Assembly: GCA_031281115.1 (NCBI GenBank)
Contig: JAITFV010000195.1
Coordinates: 1 to 11,960, forward strand
Length of the DNA: 11,960 nt
Direction of reading: 5' to 3'
DNA from: Oscillospiraceae bacterium
GTDB lineage: Bacteria > Bacillota > Clostridia > Oscillospirales > Ruminococcaceae
Shown piece after piece: positions 1 through 5,975 of the stretch. The notes under the pieces were generated by a model, which saw only the letters and a program-made list of their open reading frames with translations, did no database searches and had not been told where the DNA came from. How positions within the stretch are numbered: the first letter of the stretch is position 1; every line of letters starts with the position of its first letter. A program made the translations under genes and the position numbers.

Positions 1-15
1 GTGCTCTTCCGATCT
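1..15. other. Illumina sequencing adapter remnant
   Basis: The window opens with GTGCTCTTCCGATCT, which matches the 3' end of the standard Illumina TruSeq-type adapter base for base. It is not genomic sequence. It marks position 1 as an untrimmed contig end, so nothing can be said about what lies to the left. Genuine sequence probably starts around base 16. Confidence 0.95.
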
Positions 16-75
16 CCAGTTTATTGGATTTTAGTATAAACATCAAAAATAATTATCACAAGGAGAACAAAAATC

Positions 76-324
76 ATGTCCAAAACAATTAAAACTATTT
101 CCGCAATAACTAAAAATCCCGAATACTCCGCAAATACAATCGCATCTTTAATGAAAAAGTTAGAATTAAATGAGCGCGGGTTCGCTGTGCTAATGAACGT
201 AACAGTACAGACTGTGCGTGATTAGCTTTATAACGGCGTTACACCCTGCTCTGCCGCAAGACGGCTCATGCAGGTTTTAGATGCGTTGCCAAGCGCAGCA
301 GGGGTTTTGTCAAAGGGAGGATAA
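76..324 (+). pseudogene. small helix-turn-helix regulator with in-frame TAG
   Basis: This frame starts at ATG 76, behind an AAGGAG ribosome binding site at 60-65, and reads 82 codons to TAA 322-324. One TAG, codon 50 at 223-225, interrupts it. The segment around residues 34-67 (RGFAVLMNVTVQTVRD, stop, LYNG, then SAARRLMQVLDAL) looks like the XRE-type helix-turn-helix of small regulators common on clostridial conjugative elements. In that fold a tryptophan usually sits exactly where the TAG is, and TGG to TAG is a single base change. I read it as a recent nonsense mutation in a DNA-binding regulator. A sequencing error is possible because the site is near a contig edge. Amber readthrough is also possible, but nothing else in the window supports it. 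The stop lies 2 bases before the next gene, so the two were probably cotranscribed. Confidence 0.6.
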
Positions 325-326
325 CT

Positions 327-905
327 ATGCGGCTTTCACCACAAGAATATGTCAGATACACACCGGAGCAAATAAAATCAGCGAACGAGATAAACCTAAT
401 CGAATACGCCGAACGAATCGGTTATCAGCTTGAAAAAAGCGATAGAAAGAGTCTGCACGCTAAGAAAAGCGGTGGACTATATTTTTTCCCCGACAGTAAC
501 AAGTATTATCACTTTTCCACCGATAAAGGCGGCGGTGCGATTGATTTTGTAATGCAATTCGAGAATAAATCATTTCCCGATGCTGTAGCAACGCTTCTTA
601 ACGGGAACACAATGAACTTTTGTTCCCGTCAGCCAAGCGATAAAAAAAGCTACGTCTACTCACGGGCTGACGGAACTGAGAGCATCGTCACACCGCCCGA
701 AAAAGCCCCGAATTATAAGCGCGCCTATTGGTATCTCTGCACTGTCAGAGGGATTGACCCCGAAATCGTATCGCGGCTGATGAACGAGGGTAAAATCTAT
801 CAGCAGAATTTACGCGGGAACTGCATGTTTTTGGGGTTTGATGAAAACAAGCAACCTAAATATTGCGCGATGCGCGGAACGAGTGACAAACCTTTACGGT
901 TTTGA
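327..905 (+). CDS. truncated DUF3991/TOPRIM-type primase, N-terminal part
   Basis: 192 residues, ATG 327, preceded by GGGAGG at 315-320. Residues 10-95 resemble the CHC2-like zinc-finger end of mobile-element primases: YTPEQIKSANEINLIEYAER, then a strand-rich core with HFSTDKGGGAIDFVMQF, then SFPDAVATLL. The usual zinc ligands are not obvious. Residues 131-190 match the DUF3991 region (YWYLCTVRGIDPEIVSRLM, then MFLGFDENKQPKYCAMRGT). In full-length relatives the RGT stretch leads into a TOPRIM catalytic domain and several hundred more residues. Here it stops at TGA 903-905, so the catalytic half is missing. The family role is primer synthesis for DNA transferred or replicated by the element; this piece should be inactive. 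The next reading frame overlaps it out of frame and carries an unrelated domain, which suggests a deletion fusion and not a one-base error. Confidence 0.7.
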   Translation: MRLSPQEYVRYTPEQIKSANEINLIEYAERIGYQLEKSDRKSLHAKKSGGLYFFPDSNKYYHFSTDKGGGAIDFVMQFENKSFPDAVATLLNGNTMNFCSRQPSDKKSYVYSRADGTESIVTPPEKAPNYKRAYWYLCTVRGIDPEIVSRLMNEGKIYQQNLRGNCMFLGFDENKQPKYCAMRGTSDKPLRF

Positions 906-1251
906 ATTTGTAACGTGGAAACGTTACCCTAACAGCGAGGGCTTTGAACATGGCAATTATACGACAAATTATGAATCAGCCAAAGAGGATTTCGCCACAC
1001 GTAGCGGTTTGATTGACAAGAGCAAGATGTTCACCGAAACGCAGCTTAAAATCATTCATCAGGGGCTTGTCCGGCTCGGCTGTGAGGGGAGCGTCCCCGG
1101 CGGGGGAGAGCTATCCGCCGATGATATGGAGGAGCTTGACATGGCAATGCGTAAGGTCGAGCAGATTATCCCGAAAATCATAAACCATGAAATTTTGGAA
1201 CATCACGACCTCGTACCCGATGACGGGCTATTTTTAGGAGAGGGACACTAA
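838..1251 (+). CDS. accessory-protein C-terminal fragment fused out of frame to primase
   Basis: The frame opens at ATG 838 inside the primase gene, but residues 1-16 only re-read primase DNA in another frame and look meaningless. Real similarity starts near base 890 (YGFEFVTWKRY). From there to about residue 115 it aligns by eye with residues 117-200 of the following protein: NYESAKEDFATRSGLIDKSKMFT here against NQEEAMRDFAARSGLVDERRLLT there. Both look like the small module often annotated as YodL-like on clostridial elements; that name is from memory. I infer that a deletion removed the rest of the primase and the 5' part of this gene. A +1 slip at TTT TGA (900-905) would join the frames, but I have no evidence it happens. 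Its last codons contain AGGAGAGGG (1236-1244), the ribosome binding site for the next gene. Confidence 0.5.
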   Translation: MMKTSNLNIARCAERVTNLYGFEFVTWKRYPNSEGFEHGNYTTNYESAKEDFATRSGLIDKSKMFTETQLKIIHQGLVRLGCEGSVPGGGELSADDMEELDMAMRKVEQIIPKIINHEILEHHDLVPDDGLFLGEGH

Positions 1252-1252
1252 C

Positions 1253-1948
1253 ATGAGAAGTAAAAAAGATTTTTATCCTATCTTTTACGAACAGTTGGCG
1301 AGAAAAGGACTTGAAGCGCGGAAGTCCGAATCTTCGGACTATGTTGCGGATATTTATAATAAAGGAAAACTTGCTGCGTTCTTTACAAAAAGTGATACTA
1401 TTGTGAAAAATCCGTATGTCGATGTCAGCGATAAAATCATTGACACAATTAATGACATAGCCCGCACTGCCGCAGTTAAAAGCGGGATTTGTGTTGAGTG
1501 TCCGTATGACGAGCAGAAACATGAGTTATTATCTAACGGCTCGTATAAGCTGTCGGAGTTCGGTGATACGATTCTCGCCTGTAAGAAACACCCGCTTTTC
1601 GACTACGTTCTCTCGACTTATAAACAAACCGAGGATAACGAAATTATACAGCGCAAATTCTTCTACAACCAAGAGGAAGCTATGCGTGACTTCGCCGCGC
1701 GGAGCGGGCTTGTGGACGAGCGGCGGCTTCTGACAGACGAGCAGTTTGAAGCGATTCATGTGAATCTTGTGAAAACCATGATTACTCCCGGAAATAACCT
1801 CACTCATGAGGAACTTAATGAGGTTGAAGCATTGGTTAACAAAATCGAAGAAATAAATCCGGCTCTTGCAGGGAAAAATATCACTCTTGACCGCTCACAT
1901 ATTTATATTCACACGCATGAGCATGATGAAGGGTTTGAGGTGGGCTGA
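1253..1948 (+). CDS. YodL-like accessory protein of conjugative element
   Basis: 231 residues, ATG 1253, one base after the previous stop, with a strong AGGAGAGGG ribosome binding site inside that gene. I do not know its biochemical function. Residues 1-110 form an alpha/beta region with SGICVECPYDEQKHE near residue 80. Residues 117-200 are the acidic helical module shared with the preceding fragment (DFAARSGLVDERRLLTDEQF). It has no signal peptide and no membrane segment, so it is probably cytoplasmic. The tail is histidine-rich (HIYIHTHEHDE), then ends GFEVG, close to the GFEP ends of two proteins further downstream. Proteins of this type are usually cotranscribed with primase and antirestriction genes on ICEs, which suggests a role during establishment; that is inference from context only. 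Confidence 0.65.
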   Translation: MRSKKDFYPIFYEQLARKGLEARKSESSDYVADIYNKGKLAAFFTKSDTIVKNPYVDVSDKIIDTINDIARTAAVKSGICVECPYDEQKHELLSNGSYKLSEFGDTILACKKHPLFDYVLSTYKQTEDNEIIQRKFFYNQEEAMRDFAARSGLVDERRLLTDEQFEAIHVNLVKTMITPGNNLTHEELNEVEALVNKIEEINPALAGKNITLDRSHIYIHTHEHDEGFEVG

Positions 1949-1950
1949 TT

Positions 1951-2169
1951 ATGAATATAAAGAAAACAAACGCCTTGATAGAATATCTGCTCTACAAGAA
2001 ATCATTAACAAGGCAGATTAAAGCGATGACAGATGAACAGTACATGGAAAACCCTGTAGGGTTTGAGATTTACGGGTACATTGATAATATGTTGGAGCAC
2101 TACAATGATAAAGAAATGGATTTTATCTTTGACAACCAGACTGCACTTATGCAGGCGTATAACATTTAA
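1951..2169 (+). CDS. small acidic hypothetical protein
   Basis: 72 residues, ATG 1951, two bases after the previous stop. GAGGTGGG near 1937-1944 could act as ribosome binding site, so translation may be coupled to the upstream gene. The N-terminus is basic (MNIKKTNALIEYLLYKKSLTR) and the rest is acidic and aromatic (NPVGFEIYGYIDNMLEHYND). I see no known domain, cysteine motif or membrane segment, and expect a small helical cytoplasmic protein. It has the same orientation and tight spacing as its neighbours, which is the main reason to call it real. Confidence 0.6.
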   Translation: MNIKKTNALIEYLLYKKSLTRQIKAMTDEQYMENPVGFEIYGYIDNMLEHYNDKEMDFIFDNQTALMQAYNI

Positions 2170-2184
2170 GAAAAGGAGCGAAAT

Positions 2185-4023
2185 TTGAAAGTATTACTTA
2201 TTAAAGCTGCGATAAGTGCCGCTTCCTCCAAGAAAGGAAGGAAAATAATTATCGGTGCAGCTTGCGGTGTTTTGGGATTGATTGTGCTGCCGATGTTTTT
2301 ATTCGCGGGCATACTGAGCGGATTATTCGCGTTCTTTATGAATACAAAACATGAGGCTGAGTGGGCGCGTATAATGTCGCACCTTGAACAAACCTTTTCG
2401 GGAATCGGCGCGAACATTGAGGACGATATACGTGAAGAAGTTTATAACTTCATGCCGGAGTTCTCGGTAAACCTTTCAAAAGCAACGATTGCAGAGAGTT
2501 TCAATAATTTTCTGCTTCTCTATGACAGCGATGAGGTGGAGCGGGCTTACAATGATGAATCTTACATGCCGCCATCATATCTTTATGAAATCTATGAAAC
2601 CGAAGATGAAAATGGAAAAATCACAAAAACGCAAATACTTACCGTAGACAACGGCGAGGGTTACAGCGAAATCGTAGAATATAGACAAATCGGCGGCGGA
2701 GTGTTGTATGCACCGGAACTTCTTGCTATGTTTCAGGCACGGCAGATGGGGCTTGTAATAAACGAGGACATGACCGATGAGGAATCAGCACAGCTTGCAA
2801 AGGACATGGAAACCGCGTTCAAGGAACTGCCCGATGACGGCGAAGTACCTGCCGAGTTTACCGATGATGTCTGGAACGGTTTAAATGATTCGGGGAGACA
2901 AAAAAACGTGGGATTGCTCGGTATATTTCAAACTAACTCGCTGATGGCTTTGCTGCGGGACAGCATAAAAGACGGCAATGTCAGCGCGCGTACAGAATAC
3001 GAGTGGGGTGAGGATTATTCAAAGTTAATCGTAATCCTTGAAATGCCGAGTTTCGATGAGTGGGGTGACATATTTGAACTTGATGACAATCAGAGAGACA
3101 TTGCCGAGGAAAGCGAATGGGCTATAAAACAGATTTTAGATGATGCGGGAGTTCCGGAAGATGAGCGGTATATCTCGCTTGATGACAAGGTGCAGGCGGC
3201 GTTGTTCGTTTATTTTCAAGGGTTCTTTAATCTCCCTGTTGAACGCTCCGCGCTCACTCCCGGCAACGGTATACTTACAACACTCGGTGACAAGGAAACC
3301 ATTCACAGATACGGACGCAGCGGTACATACGGCGTTTATGAAAGAGGCGTTACTTTGGAGCTTAACGCCGCGAATATACCCGTTAAACTTGAACTGCTCC
3401 CCGTAGGTGACTGCATTAAAGAGGTGTACATTTTCGATGTATGCGAGAATACGCCCGAATACATTGACAAAAACGAAACTTGCGGGCTCTTTCATTATCC
3501 CGCGATTACCCTTGCTTTTGTAATCGACCTCAGGCAATTCTACTATGACTACGGTTTTCATTTTCCGACTGTCAGGAGCGATAACGGTAAAATGCTTGGT
3601 TCAAGCGATATTGTTACGCTGTATCTTGAGTTTAGCTGTCTTGACCGCCTTGCTTACGGTATTTCCGAGAGAAGTGTTGGGCAGAGGCTCGATTTATATT
3701 CGGAAGCTGAACCTTTTACAATCGGTTACGCTCATAACGGGCAGCCGAGTGATATTCGAGGTGATTTATCGCCTGCTGTCGGCGCGTATACTCACCATTT
3801 AGACCCGCGCAACCCGACACCGTACATCTGTATCAAAATGGCGTTTTCAAGCGGTTATCCGAATATTATCAATTGGTATGAGGATTTTGGAGCTACACGC
3901 GGCGGGAACAGGTACAGGAATATGAGATTTAATAATGTCGGTGAGGTTTTTGTGAATCCGCTTATGTGGTTTAAGTCGTTCAGGACGGATTTGCGGGGAG
4001 TAGCGCCGATTATACCGAAATAA
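2185..4023 (+). CDS. membrane-anchored conjugation protein, CD1108-like N-terminus
   Basis: 612 residues from a TTG start at 2185, supported by AAGGAG seven bases upstream. The start MKVLLIKAAISAASSKKGRK, followed by one hydrophobic helix at about residues 21-52, is typical of the membrane-anchored CD1108-type cell-wall proteins of clostridial conjugative elements, which sit in the type IV secretion (mating pore) gene set. Topology is probably cytoplasmic N-terminus with a large outer domain. The outer part is acidic, with helices at about 55-110, then a long mixed region to the end. Family members usually end in lysozyme- and NlpC/P60-type peptidoglycan hydrolase domains. I do not find that signature here, and the C-terminal half (for example LAFVIDLRQFYYDYGF) is unfamiliar. 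It may be a divergent or structural relative. The reading frame looks intact. Confidence 0.6.
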   Translation: MKVLLIKAAISAASSKKGRKIIIGAACGVLGLIVLPMFLFAGILSGLFAFFMNTKHEAEWARIMSHLEQTFSGIGANIEDDIREEVYNFMPEFSVNLSKATIAESFNNFLLLYDSDEVERAYNDESYMPPSYLYEIYETEDENGKITKTQILTVDNGEGYSEIVEYRQIGGGVLYAPELLAMFQARQMGLVINEDMTDEESAQLAKDMETAFKELPDDGEVPAEFTDDVWNGLNDSGRQKNVGLLGIFQTNSLMALLRDSIKDGNVSARTEYEWGEDYSKLIVILEMPSFDEWGDIFELDDNQRDIAEESEWAIKQILDDAGVPEDERYISLDDKVQAALFVYFQGFFNLPVERSALTPGNGILTTLGDKETIHRYGRSGTYGVYERGVTLELNAANIPVKLELLPVGDCIKEVYIFDVCENTPEYIDKNETCGLFHYPAITLAFVIDLRQFYYDYGFHFPTVRSDNGKMLGSSDIVTLYLEFSCLDRLAYGISERSVGQRLDLYSEAEPFTIGYAHNGQPSDIRGDLSPAVGAYTHHLDPRNPTPYICIKMAFSSGYPNIINWYEDFGATRGGNRYRNMRFNNVGEVFVNPLMWFKSFRTDLRGVAPIIPK

Positions 4024-4036
4024 TCAAAATTATATA

Positions 4037-4549
4037 TTACTCTTGCACGGAATATCCCGCAACATATTCCTTTAATTTCTGCTCCAATAACAAGAAATCA
4101 TAACAAAGAGAAACAAGTCTTTGATTTTGCGGTTCGTTCCTGTATTTTGTCGTTTTATTATAAATAATGTTCGCATTTCTTAGAATAGTCGCTTGTTTAC
4201 GCCTTATATCTATCATTTCTAAATTCAGCAAATTTTTGTAGAAATTGTCAGCGATACTGCCTATTTCGATTTTCTTGACAAGTGATTCATTGACAGGGAG
4301 CATATTATTTAGATTTAAAACGCCTTTGAGTTGTTTTCTATGCTCAAGGCGTATAAAATCAAGCCTATCACCCATATTTTGGTGCTTGGTCTTAGGTGAC
4401 GAAAGCGGCACATAGTAATTATTCCCGCCGACAGTCAGAACGATTCCCGCATATGGTCTTAGCCTGCCGTTATCCTCGTTGTCCCAAATGTGTGCTTGAT
4501 ACTTTTTTAAATAATCTATGTAGTCCGTGTTTATGGTATATAATTCCAT
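4037..4549 (-). CDS. toxN: ToxN/AbiQ-family endoribonuclease toxin, type III TA
   Basis: 170 residues, close to the usual ToxN/AbiQ length of about 170. Family landmarks: MELYTINTDYIDYLKKY at the start, GRLRPYAGIVL at 28-38, YYVPLSSPKTKH at 45-56 with the Ser-Ser-Pro-Lys that forms part of the RNase active site, LDFIRL at 63-68 and GVLNLNNMLPV at 76-86. Known members cut RNA sequence-specifically, are neutralised by a repetitive RNA that they process themselves, and act in phage abortive infection and plasmid maintenance. The start at 4549 is fixed by an in-frame stop two codons upstream; GGTG about 8 bases before it is a modest ribosome binding site. The upstream order is promoter, three repeats, terminator, toxin, the standard type III layout. 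The gene converges on the plus-strand conjugation gene, with 13 bases between the stops. Confidence 0.93.
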   Translation of the reverse strand: MELYTINTDYIDYLKKYQAHIWDNEDNGRLRPYAGIVLTVGGNNYYVPLSSPKTKHQNMGDRLDFIRLEHRKQLKGVLNLNNMLPVNESLVKKIEIGSIADNFYKNLLNLEMIDIRRKQATILRNANIIYNKTTKYRNEPQNQRLVSLCYDFLLLEQKLKEYVAGYSVQE

Positions 4550-4588
4550 ATGTTATTCACCATGTCCTTTCTACACCAACAGAGAATA

Positions 4589-4608
4589 GCTTCGTTTAAA
4601 AACGAAGC
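4589..4608 (-). other. perfect hairpin in the toxN leader
   Basis: GCTTCGTTTAAAAACGAAGC forms an 8 to 9 bp stem with a very short loop between the antitoxin terminator and the toxN start. It lacks a T-tract immediately after it on the minus strand, so it is not an obvious terminator. It would lie in the 5' leader of any transcript that reads through into toxN and could affect translation or stability of the toxin message. Confidence 0.5.
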
Positions 4609-4663
4609 GAAAAGTTCCGTTTTCCCCGATTCAATACCATTTATTTTCAAACTTCTTTCTTAG

Positions 4664-4691
4664 AAAAAGGGCAACGAAACCGTTGCCCTTT
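4664..4691 (-). terminator. intrinsic terminator between antitoxin RNA and toxN
   Basis: The stem is GGGCAACG (4669-4676) paired with CGTTGCCC (4681-4688), extended by A-T pairs, with a 4-base loop. On the minus strand it is followed by TTTTT (4668-4664). In known type III loci this terminator lets most transcripts end after the antitoxin and only a minority continue into the toxin, keeping RNA antitoxin in excess. Confidence 0.9.
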
Positions 4692-4694
4692 GCT

Positions 4695-4805
4695 GTTAAA
4701 TCTCCCACTTACAGGCAGGGACTCGCCTACTTATAAATCTCCCACTTACAGGCAGGGACTTTCCTGCTTATAAATCTCTCACTTACAGGCAGAGACACTC
4801 CTGCT
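4695..4805 (-). repeat. three tandem 37-base antitoxin repeats
   Basis: The units lie at 4769-4805, 4732-4768 and 4695-4731, listed in transcription order. Each begins AG(C/T)AGG on the minus strand, contains CTGCCTGTAAGTG and ends near GAGATTTA. The core is nearly identical. Differences cluster at unit positions 3 and 7-13 and in the last two bases of the third copy. CAGG near the start of a unit can pair with CCTG inside it, consistent with the folded antitoxin unit of this class. There is no spacer between units. Confidence 0.93.
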
Positions 4806-4850
4806 GTTAAAAGCCGCCTGAACGGCTGTTGCAATCTTGATTGCTCTTTT

Positions 4851-4879
4851 ATTATACGATGTTTTTACATTTTTGTCAA
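4851..4879 (-). promoter_or_regulatory. consensus sigma-A promoter of toxI-toxN
   Basis: On the minus strand TTGACA (4879-4874) is followed by a 17-base spacer and TATAAT (4856-4851), an exact match to the vegetative consensus. Transcription should start near 4844. Such a strong promoter fits the need for continuous surplus of antitoxin RNA. Confidence 0.9.
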
Positions 4880-4903
4880 TACTTTTTAAAAATTTATTTT
4901 AAA

Positions 4904-4909
4904 TATAAT
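4904..4909 (+). promoter_or_regulatory. possible -10 element of the accessory operon
   Basis: A perfect TATAAT on the plus strand lies 58 bases before the start codon at 4967, in an AT-rich stretch. I see no good -35 element at the normal distance; the nearest TTGTCA (4873-4878) is 25 bases away and overlaps the opposing toxI -35. The accessory operon needs a start on this side because toxIN interrupts the transcription unit, but this call is weak. Confidence 0.3.
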
Positions 4910-4966
4910 ACATTTCGGCTTGAATTAAACTCAAGCCAATTTTTCAAAGAGAGGGGTAATAATTAC

Positions 4967-5845
4967 ATGCACACACCGCCAAACGGCTCTATATGGGGCA
5001 ATATCAATTCCTGCATAGAAATCGGACTTGAAATCTATCAGCTTTGCTGTAAGGACGAAAACGGCGCAGAAAAGAAAGGCATTGCTATTCCGGCAGAGAA
5101 AGCTAAATCGCTTTTATCAGAAAAAGCACTCGCTTACGGTGTCGAGGAAGATGGTTTTATCTACTTTGAAAACTCGGACAAACTTCTTGCGCCGCTATTT
5201 GAACTGCTTAAAAGCACCGCAATTACCGATAAAGGCTACATTGACAGCATCGGCGGGATTAAAGGCGTTGAGGCGCAGGGTAAAAAGAGGCTCCCGGAAT
5301 ACTTTGGTGAAATTCCTGAAACGCCGTCTGATGTGCCGTTATCGCCGGAACCGCCGATACAGATGGAAGTTACTAAGTTACCTTTACCCGAAGTTGGTGA
5401 AACAATAAATGAGTTATTGAATGGTGTTTCTATTTTGAACGGTGAAGATGTTTATGTTCATAAGGAGTATATTCGCGGCAATCTTTCGGAAGCAGGGTTA
5501 AAACTCGGCAAATCTAACGGTGATTATATTGTTTTCACAGGTACGCTTGCCGCAATTCCGCTATTTGAACTTGCCAAGACGAATGAAGCCGTGAAAAACG
5601 TAATTGTAAGCGAGGAAAGCCTTCGAGCTACGCTCTGTGAGGATTATCCTGAATACATTAAAAATTATAACAAATCAGCGTTACCCTGTGCGAAGATTAA
5701 TAATGCAGACGCACCGCCGAATATGTTTATGCAGAAACATTTGGACGAGGCGGCAGAGAACCCCGATTTTTACATCGGCTTTGAACAGGATTCGGGGTTT
5801 GAGGTTCTCGGCGATGATGAACTTCTGCATGAGTTGGAGAGGTAA
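4967..5845 (+). CDS. acidic accessory protein with internal duplication
   Basis: 292 residues. I chose ATG 4967 because GAGAGGGG lies just upstream at 4950-4957 and the residues before it are AT-rich noise running into the toxI promoter. I do not recognise the family. Two stretches resemble each other: residues 52-84 (ALAYGVEEDGFIYFENSDKL, then APLFELLKST) and residues 174-208 (GLKLGKSNGDYIVFTGTLAA, then IPLFELAKTN). This suggests a duplicated small alpha/beta domain joined by a proline-rich linker at about 109-145. There is no membrane segment or signal peptide. The C-terminus includes GFEQDSGFEV, similar to the tails of its neighbours. It is the first gene of a four-gene plus-strand run of accessory proteins; its function is unknown. 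Confidence 0.7.
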   Translation: MHTPPNGSIWGNINSCIEIGLEIYQLCCKDENGAEKKGIAIPAEKAKSLLSEKALAYGVEEDGFIYFENSDKLLAPLFELLKSTAITDKGYIDSIGGIKGVEAQGKKRLPEYFGEIPETPSDVPLSPEPPIQMEVTKLPLPEVGETINELLNGVSILNGEDVYVHKEYIRGNLSEAGLKLGKSNGDYIVFTGTLAAIPLFELAKTNEAVKNVIVSEESLRATLCEDYPEYIKNYNKSALPCAKINNADAPPNMFMQKHLDEAAENPDFYIGFEQDSGFEVLGDDELLHELER

Positions 5846-5975
5846 TTACGAAGATTTTTATGGTATTGTAAAAACAAGTGTGCTTCAGGAATGGCTGAAA
5901 GATTTTCCTGTGCCGAGCGATGTGCCTGACGCGGCTGAACATGATAAAGAATATGAACTGGAGGTCGAGCAGTAA
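5829..5975 (+). CDS. 48-residue protein overlapping the upstream gene
   Basis: ATG 5829 lies inside the last codons of the previous gene, overlapping it by 17 bases in another frame. The product is 48 residues: NYEDFYGIVKTSVLQEWLKD, then an acidic tail ending ELEVEQ. Its TAA (5973-5975) shares an A with the ATG of the next gene. Overlaps at both ends indicate translational coupling. Codon use in the non-overlapping part looks normal, and the peptide has the amphipathic, aromatic character of real small element proteins. I do not know its function. The start is the least certain part, since there is no clear ribosome binding site. Confidence 0.5.
   Translation: MSWRGNYEDFYGIVKTSVLQEWLKDFPVPSDVPDAAEHDKEYELEVEQ

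Larger units (their letters stand above)
4664..4844 (-). ncRNA. toxI: ToxI-type antitoxin RNA precursor
   Basis: The transcript predicted from the promoter at 4851-4879 would start near 4844 and end at the terminator at 4664. After a leader with a small hairpin (4812-4827, AGCCG paired with CGGCT) it contains three tandem 37-base repeats. In the family the toxin cuts the precursor once per repeat; each unit folds into a pseudoknot, and toxin and RNA assemble into a closed complex. Three units fit the known range for ToxIN/AbiQ systems. The start and end are inferred from the promoter and terminator, not measured. Confidence 0.85.

Noticed and set aside
3136..3561. Long minus-strand open frame within the 612-residue gene
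   Set aside because: It is a shadow of the real gene on the other strand, with no ribosome binding site and no recognisable protein.
4695..4805. Possible CRISPR array
   Set aside because: The three 37-base units abut directly with no unique spacers and are followed by a terminator and a ToxN-type gene, so they are antitoxin RNA repeats.
4841..4966. Longer N-terminus for the 292-residue protein
   Set aside because: The extra 42 residues are translated from AT-rich promoter DNA and have no ribosome binding site, while ATG 4967 has GAGAGGGG upstream.
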